Shown one piece after another: positions 1 to 6,366 of a DNA stretch of 7,206 bases. The stretch lies in the NCBI GenBank assembly GCA_964463375.1, contig CAYXBQ010000058.1, positions 1-7,206 of the forward strand. Reading direction: 5' to 3'. The notes under the pieces were generated by a model. The model worked only from the letters and a program-made list of their open reading frames with translations, did not search any database and was not told the DNA's origin. A program made the translations under genes and the position numbers. Numbering within the stretch: the stretch's first letter is position 1; each line of letters starts with the position of its first letter. The DNA comes from UMGS1696 sp964463375. GTDB taxonomy: Bacteria; Bacillota; Clostridia; Oscillospirales; CAG-272.

Positions 1-440
1 AATTAAACTTCCTCGGCAGTTTACCCCCACCCCTATCCTTAGGAATCCAACCCCTACCCCCTAATCGCCCTGCAAAGCACTTCTTGCGCCTAACAGACAT
101 ACTCACTGGAAGCAGAGCATAACGCAGTAAATATAGTACGGCTGAAACTACCACTTTTTGATTGGGCTACCGCATTGGGGGACTACGTTTGCAGTCTAAA
201 ACGCCACTTTCGGTTGACCTCCATGGAGGAAAACTGCGGATAAATAGTGGAGTAACCTTGTTTCTACGTATGTTTTGGCTTTTCGCCATGGGGGATGGTT
301 TTGTTTGGCTTTTAACGTACGTTCTGCTGTACACCTTCACTTTGAACCCAAACGTCGATTTCGGATTAGTTACGACAGGGCAGTGCATTTCCTACTAAGC
401 AACAATCGCTCTGCAATACACCTTGCCAATGCCGCCCGCT
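1..440. other. Gene-free, AT-richer left flank
   Basis: I see no convincing gene here. Short open frames exist on both strands (plus 162-398, minus 388-167, and a minus frame running off the left edge from 100). None has a well-spaced ribosome binding site or a recognisable family, and their codon use is unlike the genes to the right. The base composition by eye is more AT-rich than the downstream coding DNA. Visible structure includes C-runs at 24-28, 30-33, 51-54 and 57-61, a 12-nt palindrome CCTCCATGGAGG at 218-229, and AACGTACGTT at 314-323. It could be an untranslated region, an unrecognised small RNA locus or the decayed remains of an element. Confidence 0.5.
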
Positions 441-476
441 CACTCAACTGCGTTGAGTACTCAACTGCGTTGAGTG
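441..476. repeat. Tandem duplication of a 17-nt palindrome
   Basis: The 17-mer ACTCAACTGCGTTGAGT occurs twice back to back, at 442-458 and 459-475, without a mismatch. Each unit is a hairpin with 7-bp arms (ACTCAAC/GTTGAGT) and a TGC loop. Because the units abut and flanking C441 and G476 also pair, the whole 36-nt block is itself a near-perfect palindrome, so it can fold as two small hairpins or one long one. It lies 12 nt upstream of the interspersed repeat at 488-596. It could be a dimeric protein binding site, a transcription-termination or attenuation structure, or part of the repeat element. Nothing in the sequence decides between these. Confidence 0.85.
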
Positions 477-487
477 AGGCATCCCCC

Positions 488-596
488 TGTCCTGGGCAGG
501 ACATCAAGTCAACAAAGCCCAACGCCAGTACAAAAACCCCACGTGACGTGCGCACCATGCGTAATGGCCCCCCGCCCCACGCCAGTACAAAAACCC
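488..596 (+). repeat. Interspersed repeat, solo left copy (L)
   Basis: This roughly 110-nt element reappears at the right edge of the window. It opens with a perfect hairpin, TGTCCTGGGCAGGACA (488-503). The core AAGCCCAACGCCAGT follows (515-529), then a body with CCCCACGTGACGTGCG and ATGCGTAATGGCCCCC, and it closes with CGCCAGTACAAAAA. Inside this copy the 18-mer ACGCCAGTACAAAAACCC occurs twice (522-539 and 579-596), 57 nt apart. Small indels between copies shift the reading frame, so the conserved unit is DNA or RNA rather than protein. It ends 33 nt before the cysteine desulfurase start codon and therefore probably lies in that gene's promoter or leader region. Confidence 0.8.
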
Positions 597-629
597 AAAA
601 AACAAAACGAAAATGGAGTTACCAGCCAT

Positions 630-1829
630 ATGCTATACTTTGATTCGGCTGCTACCACCTTCCCCTCCGAGGCCGCTATGGCTGGGATGCAGGCGGCAGC
701 GGCATATCCTGCGAACCCTTCCTCTACCCACTGCGCCGGGATGGAGGCCGCACGATTTCTTACCCTCTGTCGGGAGAAGGTGGCGTCTTCTCTGGGGATC
801 CGGCGGCTGGGCGGCGATCGGCTCGTCTTTACCGCCAGCGGTACCGAGGCAAACTGCCTGGCGCTGCTGGGCTCTGCCTATGCCAAAAACCGCAAGCCTG
901 TGAACGGCTGCTGCGGCACCATCCTGCTCTCCGACGGCGAACATCCTTCTATGGAAATGCCCGCACGGCGGCTGGAGGAAAACGGCTATCGAGTGCTCTG
1001 GATCCCCACCACCGGCGGCGCATTGGATCTGCCCTTCCTTGCCAAATGGCTGGCAGACAACAAAGCGGCGGGAGAAGCACCGGTGGTCTTTGCCGGGTGT
1101 ATGCTGGTCAACAACGAGACCGGCGCACTGTACGACGTGAAGTCCCTGTTCCGCATGGTCAAGACCGCCTACCCCGATGCCCTGTGCCACTGCGATGCCG
1201 TCCAGGGCTACATGAAGACCCGCTTTACCCCGGCAACACTGGGCTGCGATACCCTCACCGTCAGTGCCCATAAGATCCATGGTACCCGTGGGGCCGGTGC
1301 CCTGTATATCTCTGCCGATGTGGTGAAGAAAAAGCAGATCGTCCCCACCAACCCGGGCGGCGGGCAGGAGTTCGGCTACCGCAGCGGTACGGAGAATCTT
1401 TTTGCCATCGGTGCCTTTGCCTGGGCCGCCGAGGACGAGGGTGCCCGCTTCACCGAAAACCGCCGGCATGAGGAAGATCTGCGTAAGCTATTGGAGGAAC
1501 ACCTTGCTCCCGTGTACGCCGCCGGTGCCATCCCCCATGTGCCGCAGACCCATGTGCCGGGTGTACTGAACCTGTCCATCCCCGGTATCCGCAGCGAGAT
1601 CATGCTCAACGCCCTGTCCGGCCGAGGCATCTGTGTATCCGCCGGATCCGCCTGCTCTGCCCACGCCAAAAAGGAAAGCGCCGCCCTCCGTGCCTTTGGA
1701 GCCACCCCGCAAGAGATGGACACCGCCATCCGCATCAGCTTCGGCTACACCAACACGGCAGAGGAAATAGCAGTGCTGTGCCAGGCGATAGGGGAAGAAA
1801 TGGGCAGGCTGGCGCATACGAAGGGGTAA
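630..1829 (+). CDS. Cysteine desulfurase, NifS/IscS type (class V aminotransferase)
   Basis: Cytosolic PLP enzyme that removes sulfur from L-cysteine as a protein-bound persulfide, for Fe-S cluster assembly or tRNA thiolation. The 399-residue protein has the usual family length. Its N-terminus, LYFDSAATT (2-10), matches the family's YxDNAATT start. TASGTEAN (68-75) contacts the cofactor phosphate, H105 in GEHPS stacks on PLP, and VNNETG is at 160-165. D189 and Q192 in CDAVQG bind the PLP ring. K215 in SAHK is the Schiff-base lysine, RSGTEN is at 251-256, and C342 in SAGSACSA is the persulfide cysteine. I chose ATG 630 because it fits the family start and has GGAG at 614-617, although 12 nt of spacing is long. 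An in-frame ATG at 474 would add 52 residues encoded by repeat DNA and was rejected. All catalytic residues are present. No IscU or ThiI partner is in the window, so the specific acceptor is unknown. Confidence 0.95.
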   Translation: MLYFDSAATTFPSEAAMAGMQAAAAYPANPSSTHCAGMEAARFLTLCREKVASSLGIRRLGGDRLVFTASGTEANCLALLGSAYAKNRKPVNGCCGTILLSDGEHPSMEMPARRLEENGYRVLWIPTTGGALDLPFLAKWLADNKAAGEAPVVFAGCMLVNNETGALYDVKSLFRMVKTAYPDALCHCDAVQGYMKTRFTPATLGCDTLTVSAHKIHGTRGAGALYISADVVKKKQIVPTNPGGGQEFGYRSGTENLFAIGAFAWAAEDEGARFTENRRHEEDLRKLLEEHLAPVYAAGAIPHVPQTHVPGVLNLSIPGIRSEIMLNALSGRGICVSAGSACSAHAKKESAALRAFGATPQEMDTAIRISFGYTNTAEEIAVLCQAIGEEMGRLAHTKG

Positions 1830-1913
1830 AAAGAAAACGAACGCCAAAGCATATCGTGTAAGCGCACATCAAAAGCGCAAGCCGATACCGTAAGCGAACC
1901 AAACCAGATTCAT

Positions 1914-4112
1914 ATGAAAAAACGCCAAAACCTAATACGCTATTTCACCATAGGGATCCTGTTCTGCGCCGTGTGCCTGGTGTATCTGGGGCGGCTGGTG
2001 TACCTGCAGGTCGCCGGGCAGGACTACTATACCCAAACCCCGCCCATCTCCTACGTGACCCGCACCGTGCCCATCCAGGCCTGCCGGGGGGAGATCTACG
2101 ACCGCAACGGCGCTGCCCTTGTGACCAACCACTATACCTATGACCTCCAGCTGGACTATGGCTCCTTCCCCAAAGCAGAGGCGGATCGGAATGCCCTGGT
2201 CTTTTCCCTTTTGGAAGCTGCCGCACGCCATAACGCTGCCCCTACCGCCATTGGCTCCATGCCCTTCACCATCGACGCTTCTATGGGCGGCATCACCGTG
2301 TCCTTCCGCAGCGATTTCTTTGCCGGCGGAGCCCGGTATCGCCGGTTCGCCAACCTGATCGACGGCCTGTACGTGGATGTGGATACCGGAGGCGGCATCA
2401 CCGCTGGTTCATCTCTCCTGCGTGCCGGTGCTACGCTCCCCTATTCCGGTACCGATCCGGACGGCGAGCTGACCGCCACCATCGAGAGCCGCCTTGCCGC
2501 TATGCCGACCGCCGACCGCTGTGTGCAGGCCCTGCTGGAACGGTATGGGCTCATCACCTATGCCGATAAGACCGATACCGACGGTACCCTGGTGTATACC
2601 CCGGAGGAGACCGTGACCCTGCTCTGCCGCCGACTGGATATGGAGCTTGCCGACTTCAGCACCGCCGCACCCTATACCCTCTTCTCCGACGTGACCATCG
2701 CCTTCCTGTCCCATGCGGAGGAATCCTTCTCCCGTGGCATCCGGATCCATACCAACGCCGAACGACAGTATGCCTATCCGGGCTATGCCTCCCATATCCT
2801 GGGCACCGTGGGCAAGATCGATGGAGATGAGCTGGCGTACTATACCGAAAAGGGCTACGCCATGGATGCCATCGTGGGCAAAAGCGGCGTGGAAGCTGCC
2901 TTTGAGGAATACCTCCGTGGGGTGGACGGCGTGCTGACCATCACCGAGGACGACCAGCAAAACATCATCCGCACCGAGGTCACCACCGCACCCATCGCCG
3001 GACACAACGTGTACCTGACCATCGACATCGGGATGCAAATGGCCGCCGAGATCGCTCTGGCGGAAAACGTGCAGCAGATCCGGGACGAGGCCGACATCGA
3101 TAAGCCCCACACCGGTGAGGACGCATCCTCCGGCGCCTTGGTGGCCGTGGAGGTGGATACCGGTGCCGTGCTTGCCATGGCGTCCTACCCCACCTACAAC
3201 TTAGCCACCATGCGGCAGGACATCACCCTCTTAAACCAGGACGAGACCAGACCTCTGTACAACAGAGCCTTGCAGGGTACCTATGCACCGGGTTCCACCT
3301 TCAAGGTGGGCGTGGCGGTAGCGGCACTGGAGAACGACATCATCGACAAGGACACCATCATCGATGCCCAGGGCACCTACACCGTGTACGACGACTACCA
3401 GCCCAACTGCTGGATCGTGGCATACGGCGGGGTCCATGGGAAGATCAACGTGGTGGAGGCCATTCAGGAGTCCTGCAACTATTTCTTCTTTGAGGTAGGC
3501 CGCCTGTTGACCATCGAGAACATCAACAAGCGTATGTCCACCTTTGGTCTGGGACAGCCCACAGGCATCGAGCTGTACGAAAAAACGGGGATCCTCGCCG
3601 GTCCCGACTATCGAGACGAAAACGGCCTTGGCAAATGGAGCCCCGGGGACACGCTGCAGGCCGCCATCGGCCAGTCGGACAACCTGTTCACGCCCCTACA
3701 GATCTGCATGTACACCACGACCCTGATCAACCAGGGCGTGCGGTATAGTGCGCATCTGCTGGACAGAGTGTCGGAATACGGGGGAGAGACGGTGTTCCAG
3801 TCCACGAAGCAGATCTTAGCAGACGAGCCCATATCGGATGAGAACTACGAGCTGATCCGAGAGGGGATGAAAAACGTAATGGACAACGGCTCTGCCGCAA
3901 GGATCTTCTCCGGCTACCCGATCACGGTAGGCGGCAAGACCGGTACGGCGCAGGTCTACTCGACCAAGTCCGACAATGCGATCATGACAGCCTTTGCGCC
4001 ATACGAGGACCCGGAGATCGCCGTGACCTGTGTGATCGAGCAGGGCTATTCCGGCACAAAGGCGGGCTATTCCATCAAGAATGTGTTCGACTATTATTTT
4101 GAAATAGAATAA
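1914..4112 (+). CDS. mrdA: Penicillin-binding protein 2 (class B transpeptidase, elongasome type)
   Basis: Membrane-anchored DD-transpeptidase that cross-links peptidoglycan and is the target of beta-lactams. It has 732 residues. An N-terminal membrane anchor at about 9-30 follows the basic MKKRQ. The dimerisation/pedestal module follows, with RGEIYDRNG at 58-66 and GKSGVEAAFEEYLRG at 322-336. The transpeptidase domain occupies about 400-730, with all three catalytic motifs intact: STFK (461-464, nucleophile S461), SCN (520-522) and KTGT (675-678). There are no PASTA repeats, which favours PBP2 over the SpoVD/FtsI-like class, and the insert at about 85-260 fits a Firmicute PBP2. ATG 1914 is the only start that keeps the anchor, but no Shine-Dalgarno precedes it. 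It lies 84 bp after the desulfurase stop with no terminator between, so co-transcription is plausible. The usual neighbours mreC, mreD and rodA are absent, so the symbol rests on the protein family alone. Confidence 0.93.
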   Translation: MKKRQNLIRYFTIGILFCAVCLVYLGRLVYLQVAGQDYYTQTPPISYVTRTVPIQACRGEIYDRNGAALVTNHYTYDLQLDYGSFPKAEADRNALVFSLLEAAARHNAAPTAIGSMPFTIDASMGGITVSFRSDFFAGGARYRRFANLIDGLYVDVDTGGGITAGSSLLRAGATLPYSGTDPDGELTATIESRLAAMPTADRCVQALLERYGLITYADKTDTDGTLVYTPEETVTLLCRRLDMELADFSTAAPYTLFSDVTIAFLSHAEESFSRGIRIHTNAERQYAYPGYASHILGTVGKIDGDELAYYTEKGYAMDAIVGKSGVEAAFEEYLRGVDGVLTITEDDQQNIIRTEVTTAPIAGHNVYLTIDIGMQMAAEIALAENVQQIRDEADIDKPHTGEDASSGALVAVEVDTGAVLAMASYPTYNLATMRQDITLLNQDETRPLYNRALQGTYAPGSTFKVGVAVAALENDIIDKDTIIDAQGTYTVYDDYQPNCWIVAYGGVHGKINVVEAIQESCNYFFFEVGRLLTIENINKRMSTFGLGQPTGIELYEKTGILAGPDYRDENGLGKWSPGDTLQAAIGQSDNLFTPLQICMYTTTLINQGVRYSAHLLDRVSEYGGETVFQSTKQILADEPISDENYELIREGMKNVMDNGSAARIFSGYPITVGGKTGTAQVYSTKSDNAIMTAFAPYEDPEIAVTCVIEQGYSGTKAGYSIKNVFDYYFEIE

Positions 4113-4118
4113 GGCAGT

Positions 4119-4182
4119 AGGGGGATCAACAGCCACGTGCGGTGAAGTCAACAGGCACTGACGGTGAAGTTGTCCCCCTTTT
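4119..4182 (+). terminator. Hairpin terminator after the PBP2 gene
   Basis: AGGGGGATCAAC (4119-4130) pairs with GTTGTCCCCCT (4169-4179), giving an 11-bp stem with one bulged T at 4126, followed by a short T-run (4179-4182). The 38-nt loop is long. It contains the direct repeat CGGTGAAGT (4140-4148 and 4162-4170) and may fold further through GTGC/GCAC. It starts 6 nt after the PBP2 stop codon. The T-run is short, so termination may be partial. Confidence 0.6.
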
Positions 4183-4244
4183 CTGCACCCCTGTTATGGT
4201 AAAAAACCACACCGGTACCCCAAAAACCGAATGTTGCTTAAAAA

Positions 4245-4250
4245 AGGAGA
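4245..4250 (+). promoter_or_regulatory. Ribosome binding site that fixes the nth start
   Basis: AGGAGA sits 5 nt before ATG 4256. The reading frame is open upstream to an ATG at 4142, but that region contains the second arm of the preceding terminator hairpin and encodes nothing family-like. This site therefore decides the start. Confidence 0.85.
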
Positions 4251-4255
4251 CCCCC

Positions 4256-4891
4256 ATGCCAAACATCACAAAGATCCACGCCGTCCTGCAAAATTTGTAC
4301 CCCGCTGCCCTGTGCTCCCTTGCCTGGGAGGGGGATCCCTGGCGGCTGCTGGTCATGGGTATGCTGTCCGCACAGTGTACCGACGAAAGAGTCAATTTGG
4401 TCTGCCCCGCCCTGTTCGCACACTTCCCCACCGTGGCCGATATGGCAAAGGCGGATGTGGCACAGGTCGCTGCCGATATTCGTTCCTGCGGCTTCTGGCG
4501 GGTCAAGTCCCAAAATCTTGTAGCCGCAGCGGGGCGCATCGTGGATACCTACGGCGGCACGGTCCCCTCTGATATGGATGCACTGCTGACCCTGCCGGGT
4601 GTGGGGCGCAAAATCGCCAATCTGGTGCGGGGAGATGCCTTTGGTCTGCCGGGCATCGTAGCGGACACCCACTGCATCCGGATCAACGGCCGTCTGGGCT
4701 TCTACCCGACTACACTAAAGGATCCCGTTCGGGTGGAGCGCATCTTAGACGAGGTCGTCCCCAAGGCCGAGCAAGCCGACTACTGCCACCGCATGGTCCT
4801 GTTCGGTCGGGAATACTGCACCGCCCGCAGCCCCCGCTGCTCTGCCTGCCCCCTGCGTCCCCTCTGCGATACGGGCGAAAAAACAGAATGA
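4256..4891 (+). CDS. nth: Endonuclease III (bifunctional DNA glycosylase/AP lyase)
   Basis: Base excision repair enzyme that removes oxidised pyrimidines and cleaves at the resulting abasic site by beta-elimination. It has 211 residues, the same size class as E. coli Nth. LSAQCTDERVN (37-47) is the conserved helix motif. The helix-hairpin-helix LPGVGRK (113-119) supplies catalytic lysine K119, and the DTH motif supplies catalytic aspartate D137. The C-terminus has the four-cysteine 4Fe-4S pattern C-x6-C-x2-C-x5-C at C188, C195, C198 and C204. These positions are within one residue of the E. coli enzyme. Nothing essential is missing. The gene sits alone between the PBP2 terminator and the oxidoreductase promoter, with a strong ribosome binding site. 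I could not identify a convincing promoter in 4183-4244. Confidence 0.96.
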   Translation: MPNITKIHAVLQNLYPAALCSLAWEGDPWRLLVMGMLSAQCTDERVNLVCPALFAHFPTVADMAKADVAQVAADIRSCGFWRVKSQNLVAAAGRIVDTYGGTVPSDMDALLTLPGVGRKIANLVRGDAFGLPGIVADTHCIRINGRLGFYPTTLKDPVRVERILDEVVPKAEQADYCHRMVLFGREYCTARSPRCSACPLRPLCDTGEKTE

Positions 4892-4905
4892 TCTCATGTT
4901 TTTTC
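4877..4905. terminator. A/T-rich inverted repeat over the nth stop codon, possible terminator
   Basis: GAAAAAACA (4877-4885) and TGTTTTTTC (4897-4905) are perfect 9-bp complements around an 11-nt loop that contains the TGA stop. After a mismatch, GG and CC add two more pairs. The T-run is inside the arm and not after the stem, so this is a weak terminator candidate. The symmetry would let it act on either strand. Confidence 0.35.
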
Positions 4906-5121
4906 TCCGGCAAACACCATATATTGTATTAACTTTGATATAGAGTGCAAACACAAGTCGATTTTGGCAGGTTTTTGGACGGAAACAGGAATGCTAACCG
5001 ACGATAGTCGGTCACCAACAGGGGTTGATACCAGCATCCGATTGGTCATCGATCGACCGCTGACAAAGCCATGTCTCCCCGCTGTCTCTGAAAATCCTGC
5101 AAAAAATTTCCCAAAAAACCG
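4906..5121. other. Noncoding spacer with clustered small hairpins
   Basis: Together with the promoter and leader to its right, this makes about 330 bp without a gene. Three short hairpins follow one another: ACCGAC-GATA-GTCGGT (4997-5012), CAAC-AGGG-GTTG (5016-5027) and GGTC-ATCGATC-GACC (5044-5058). All lie upstream of the oxidoreductase -35 element and so are outside its predicted transcript. They could be operator-like inverted repeats for that promoter, an nth 3' UTR, or a small RNA on either strand. I recognise no known RNA family. Confidence 0.4.
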
Positions 5122-5150
5122 TAGACAACCCACGACGGGTGTGGTATAAT
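5122..5150 (+). promoter_or_regulatory. SigA-type promoter of the oxidoreductase gene
   Basis: The -35 element TAGACA (5122-5127, 5 of 6 consensus bases) and a perfect -10 TATAAT (5145-5150) are separated by exactly 17 bp. The -10 is extended by TGG at 5142-5144. Transcription would start around 5156-5158, giving a leader of about 63 nt. This is the clearest promoter in the window. Confidence 0.88.
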
Positions 5151-5157
5151 GGTACAT

Positions 5158-5220
5158 GGATCCGGTAGGGTCCCATGATTTCTCGAAAATCACTACATAG
5201 ACATATGGAGGAACATACAT
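5158..5220 (+). promoter_or_regulatory. Structured 5' leader and ribosome binding site of the oxidoreductase mRNA
   Basis: The predicted leader begins with a 6-bp stem, GGATCC-GGTA-GGGTCC (5158-5173, one G-T wobble). A second stem, TGATTT-CTCGA-AAATCA (5176-5192), follows. The rest is unpaired A-rich sequence with GGAGG at 5207-5211, 9 nt from ATG 5221. A stem at the very 5' end with an open Shine-Dalgarno resembles mRNA-stabilising leaders such as that of ompA. That role is inference. Confidence 0.55.
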
Positions 5221-6309
5221 ATGGCAGAAACCAAGAAGAAGCTGCGTGTGGGTATCATCGGCTGCGGTGGTATCGCCCATGCACACGCCAATGCGTACAA
5301 GAACTTTGAAGATGTGGAGATCGTGGCCGGTGCCGACATCATCCCCGGTAAGGCCCGTGCCTTCCTGGACGAATTTGGCTGGACCGAAGCAGACGCATAC
5401 GAGACCCACGAGGAGCTGTGTGCCCGCCGTGACATCGATGCTGTGTCCATCTGCACCTACAACAGCCAGCACGCAGGTCCCGCGATCTGCGCACTGACCT
5501 CCGGCAAGGACGTGCTGCTGGAGAAGCCCCTGTGCGTGACCCTGGACGAAGCCAAGGCCATCGTAGCCACCGAAAAGGCCACCGGCCACTTTGTATCCGT
5601 TGGGTTCCAGCCCCGGTACGGTGCCAACGTGAAGAAGGTCAAGGAAGTGATCGACTCCGGCGTGCTGGGCCAGATCTACTATGTCGTTGTGGGCGGCGGT
5701 AGAGTCAAGGGGATCCCCGGCCGTACCTTCATCGAAAAGGATAAGGCTGCTGTGGGCTGCGTAGGCGACATCGGCTGCTACGGTCTGGACTTTGCGCTGA
5801 ACTCCATCGGCTATCCCAAGCCGCTGACCGTATCCGGTAAAATGACCGCACACTTTGGGAAGAACCCCAAGAAGTACGCAGAAGCAGATCGCTTCACCGT
5901 AGACGACGACTTCGCTATGGCTATGATCCGCTGCGAAGGGGACATCGTCATCGACTACCGTGCCTCCTGGGCTATGAATATGGACACCACCGGTGACTCC
6001 ATGTTCTTTGGTACCGAAGCCGGCCTGAAGGTCAAGGCACCGGTGGGCTGCTGCTGGGACGGTGCTGCCGGGGATCTGATCCTGTACAAGGACGACGAAA
6101 ACGGCAACCAGATCGCCATCCCGATCGAGACCGACGACAACAACGTAAAGACCAATATGTTCGAATGCAAGGTACGTGCCTTTGTAGATGCCTGCCTGGG
6201 GGACAAGGTAGCACCCATCCCCACCAGCCAGATCCTGTACAACCAGGCCGTGATCGACGGTATCATTCGTTCCAACGCCTGCGGCCACGAAGTTACCATC
6301 GATTTATAA
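5221..6309 (+). CDS. Gfo/Idh/MocA-family NAD(P)-dependent oxidoreductase
   Basis: Cytosolic dehydrogenase family acting mainly on sugars, inositols and related polyols. The substrate here is unknown. The protein has 362 residues. A Rossmann domain starts at residue 9 with the dinucleotide-binding VGIIGCGGIAHAH (10-22), and the family's catalytic-lysine motif EKP is at 101-103 (K102). The C-terminal alpha/beta domain (about 125-362) contains GDIGCYGLD (182-190). Most family members have DxGxHxxD at this place. Here the His position is Tyr (Y187), as in glucose-fructose oxidoreductase-like members. The start is fixed by GGAGG at 5207-5211. Codon choice looks more restricted than in the neighbours (many CGT, AAG, CTG and GGT/GGC). 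With the near-consensus promoter this suggests high expression. No transporter or sugar regulator is nearby to hint at substrate. Confidence 0.92.
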   Translation: MAETKKKLRVGIIGCGGIAHAHANAYKNFEDVEIVAGADIIPGKARAFLDEFGWTEADAYETHEELCARRDIDAVSICTYNSQHAGPAICALTSGKDVLLEKPLCVTLDEAKAIVATEKATGHFVSVGFQPRYGANVKKVKEVIDSGVLGQIYYVVVGGGRVKGIPGRTFIEKDKAAVGCVGDIGCYGLDFALNSIGYPKPLTVSGKMTAHFGKNPKKYAEADRFTVDDDFAMAMIRCEGDIVIDYRASWAMNMDTTGDSMFFGTEAGLKVKAPVGCCWDGAAGDLILYKDDENGNQIAIPIETDDNNVKTNMFECKVRAFVDACLGDKVAPIPTSQILYNQAVIDGIIRSNACGHEVTIDL

Positions 6310-6366
6310 AATCGATGCTCGATTTATAATTGATAAGTCGAGGACAGACCTGTAAGGAAACTATGC

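Noticed and set aside
1..100. Minus-strand open frame starting at 100 and running off the left edge (33 codons, Gly/Arg-rich)
   Set aside because: It has no ribosome binding site, its Gly/Arg content follows from the G-runs, and the frame is already open upstream of the Met. It could be the start of a gene, but I cannot support it.
162..398. Overlapping open frames on both strands (plus 78 codons, minus 73 codons)
   Set aside because: Neither has a well-spaced Shine-Dalgarno or a recognisable family. The plus frame's hydrophobic look comes from T-rich sequence.
442..475. CRISPR-like repeat
   Set aside because: There are only two units with no spacer between them and no cas gene. It is a tandem palindrome.
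474..629. N-terminal extension of the cysteine desulfurase from ATG 474
   Set aside because: The added 52 residues are encoded by the interspersed repeat, and the family N-terminus begins exactly at 630.
2409..3110. Long minus-strand open frame opposite PBP2 (and a similar one at 633-1469 opposite the desulfurase)
   Set aside because: These are antisense shadows of strong coding regions with no start signals.
4894..6288. 464-codon minus-strand open frame opposite the oxidoreductase
   Set aside because: It is antisense to a well-supported gene and reflects its GC-rich third positions. Its protein is low-complexity Val/Gly/His-rich with no family features.
6330..6358. Possible promoter for the YgjV gene (TTGATA with 17-bp spacing to TAAGGA)
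   Set aside because: The -10 is poor, and any transcript would meet the strong terminator at 6367-6395 before the gene.
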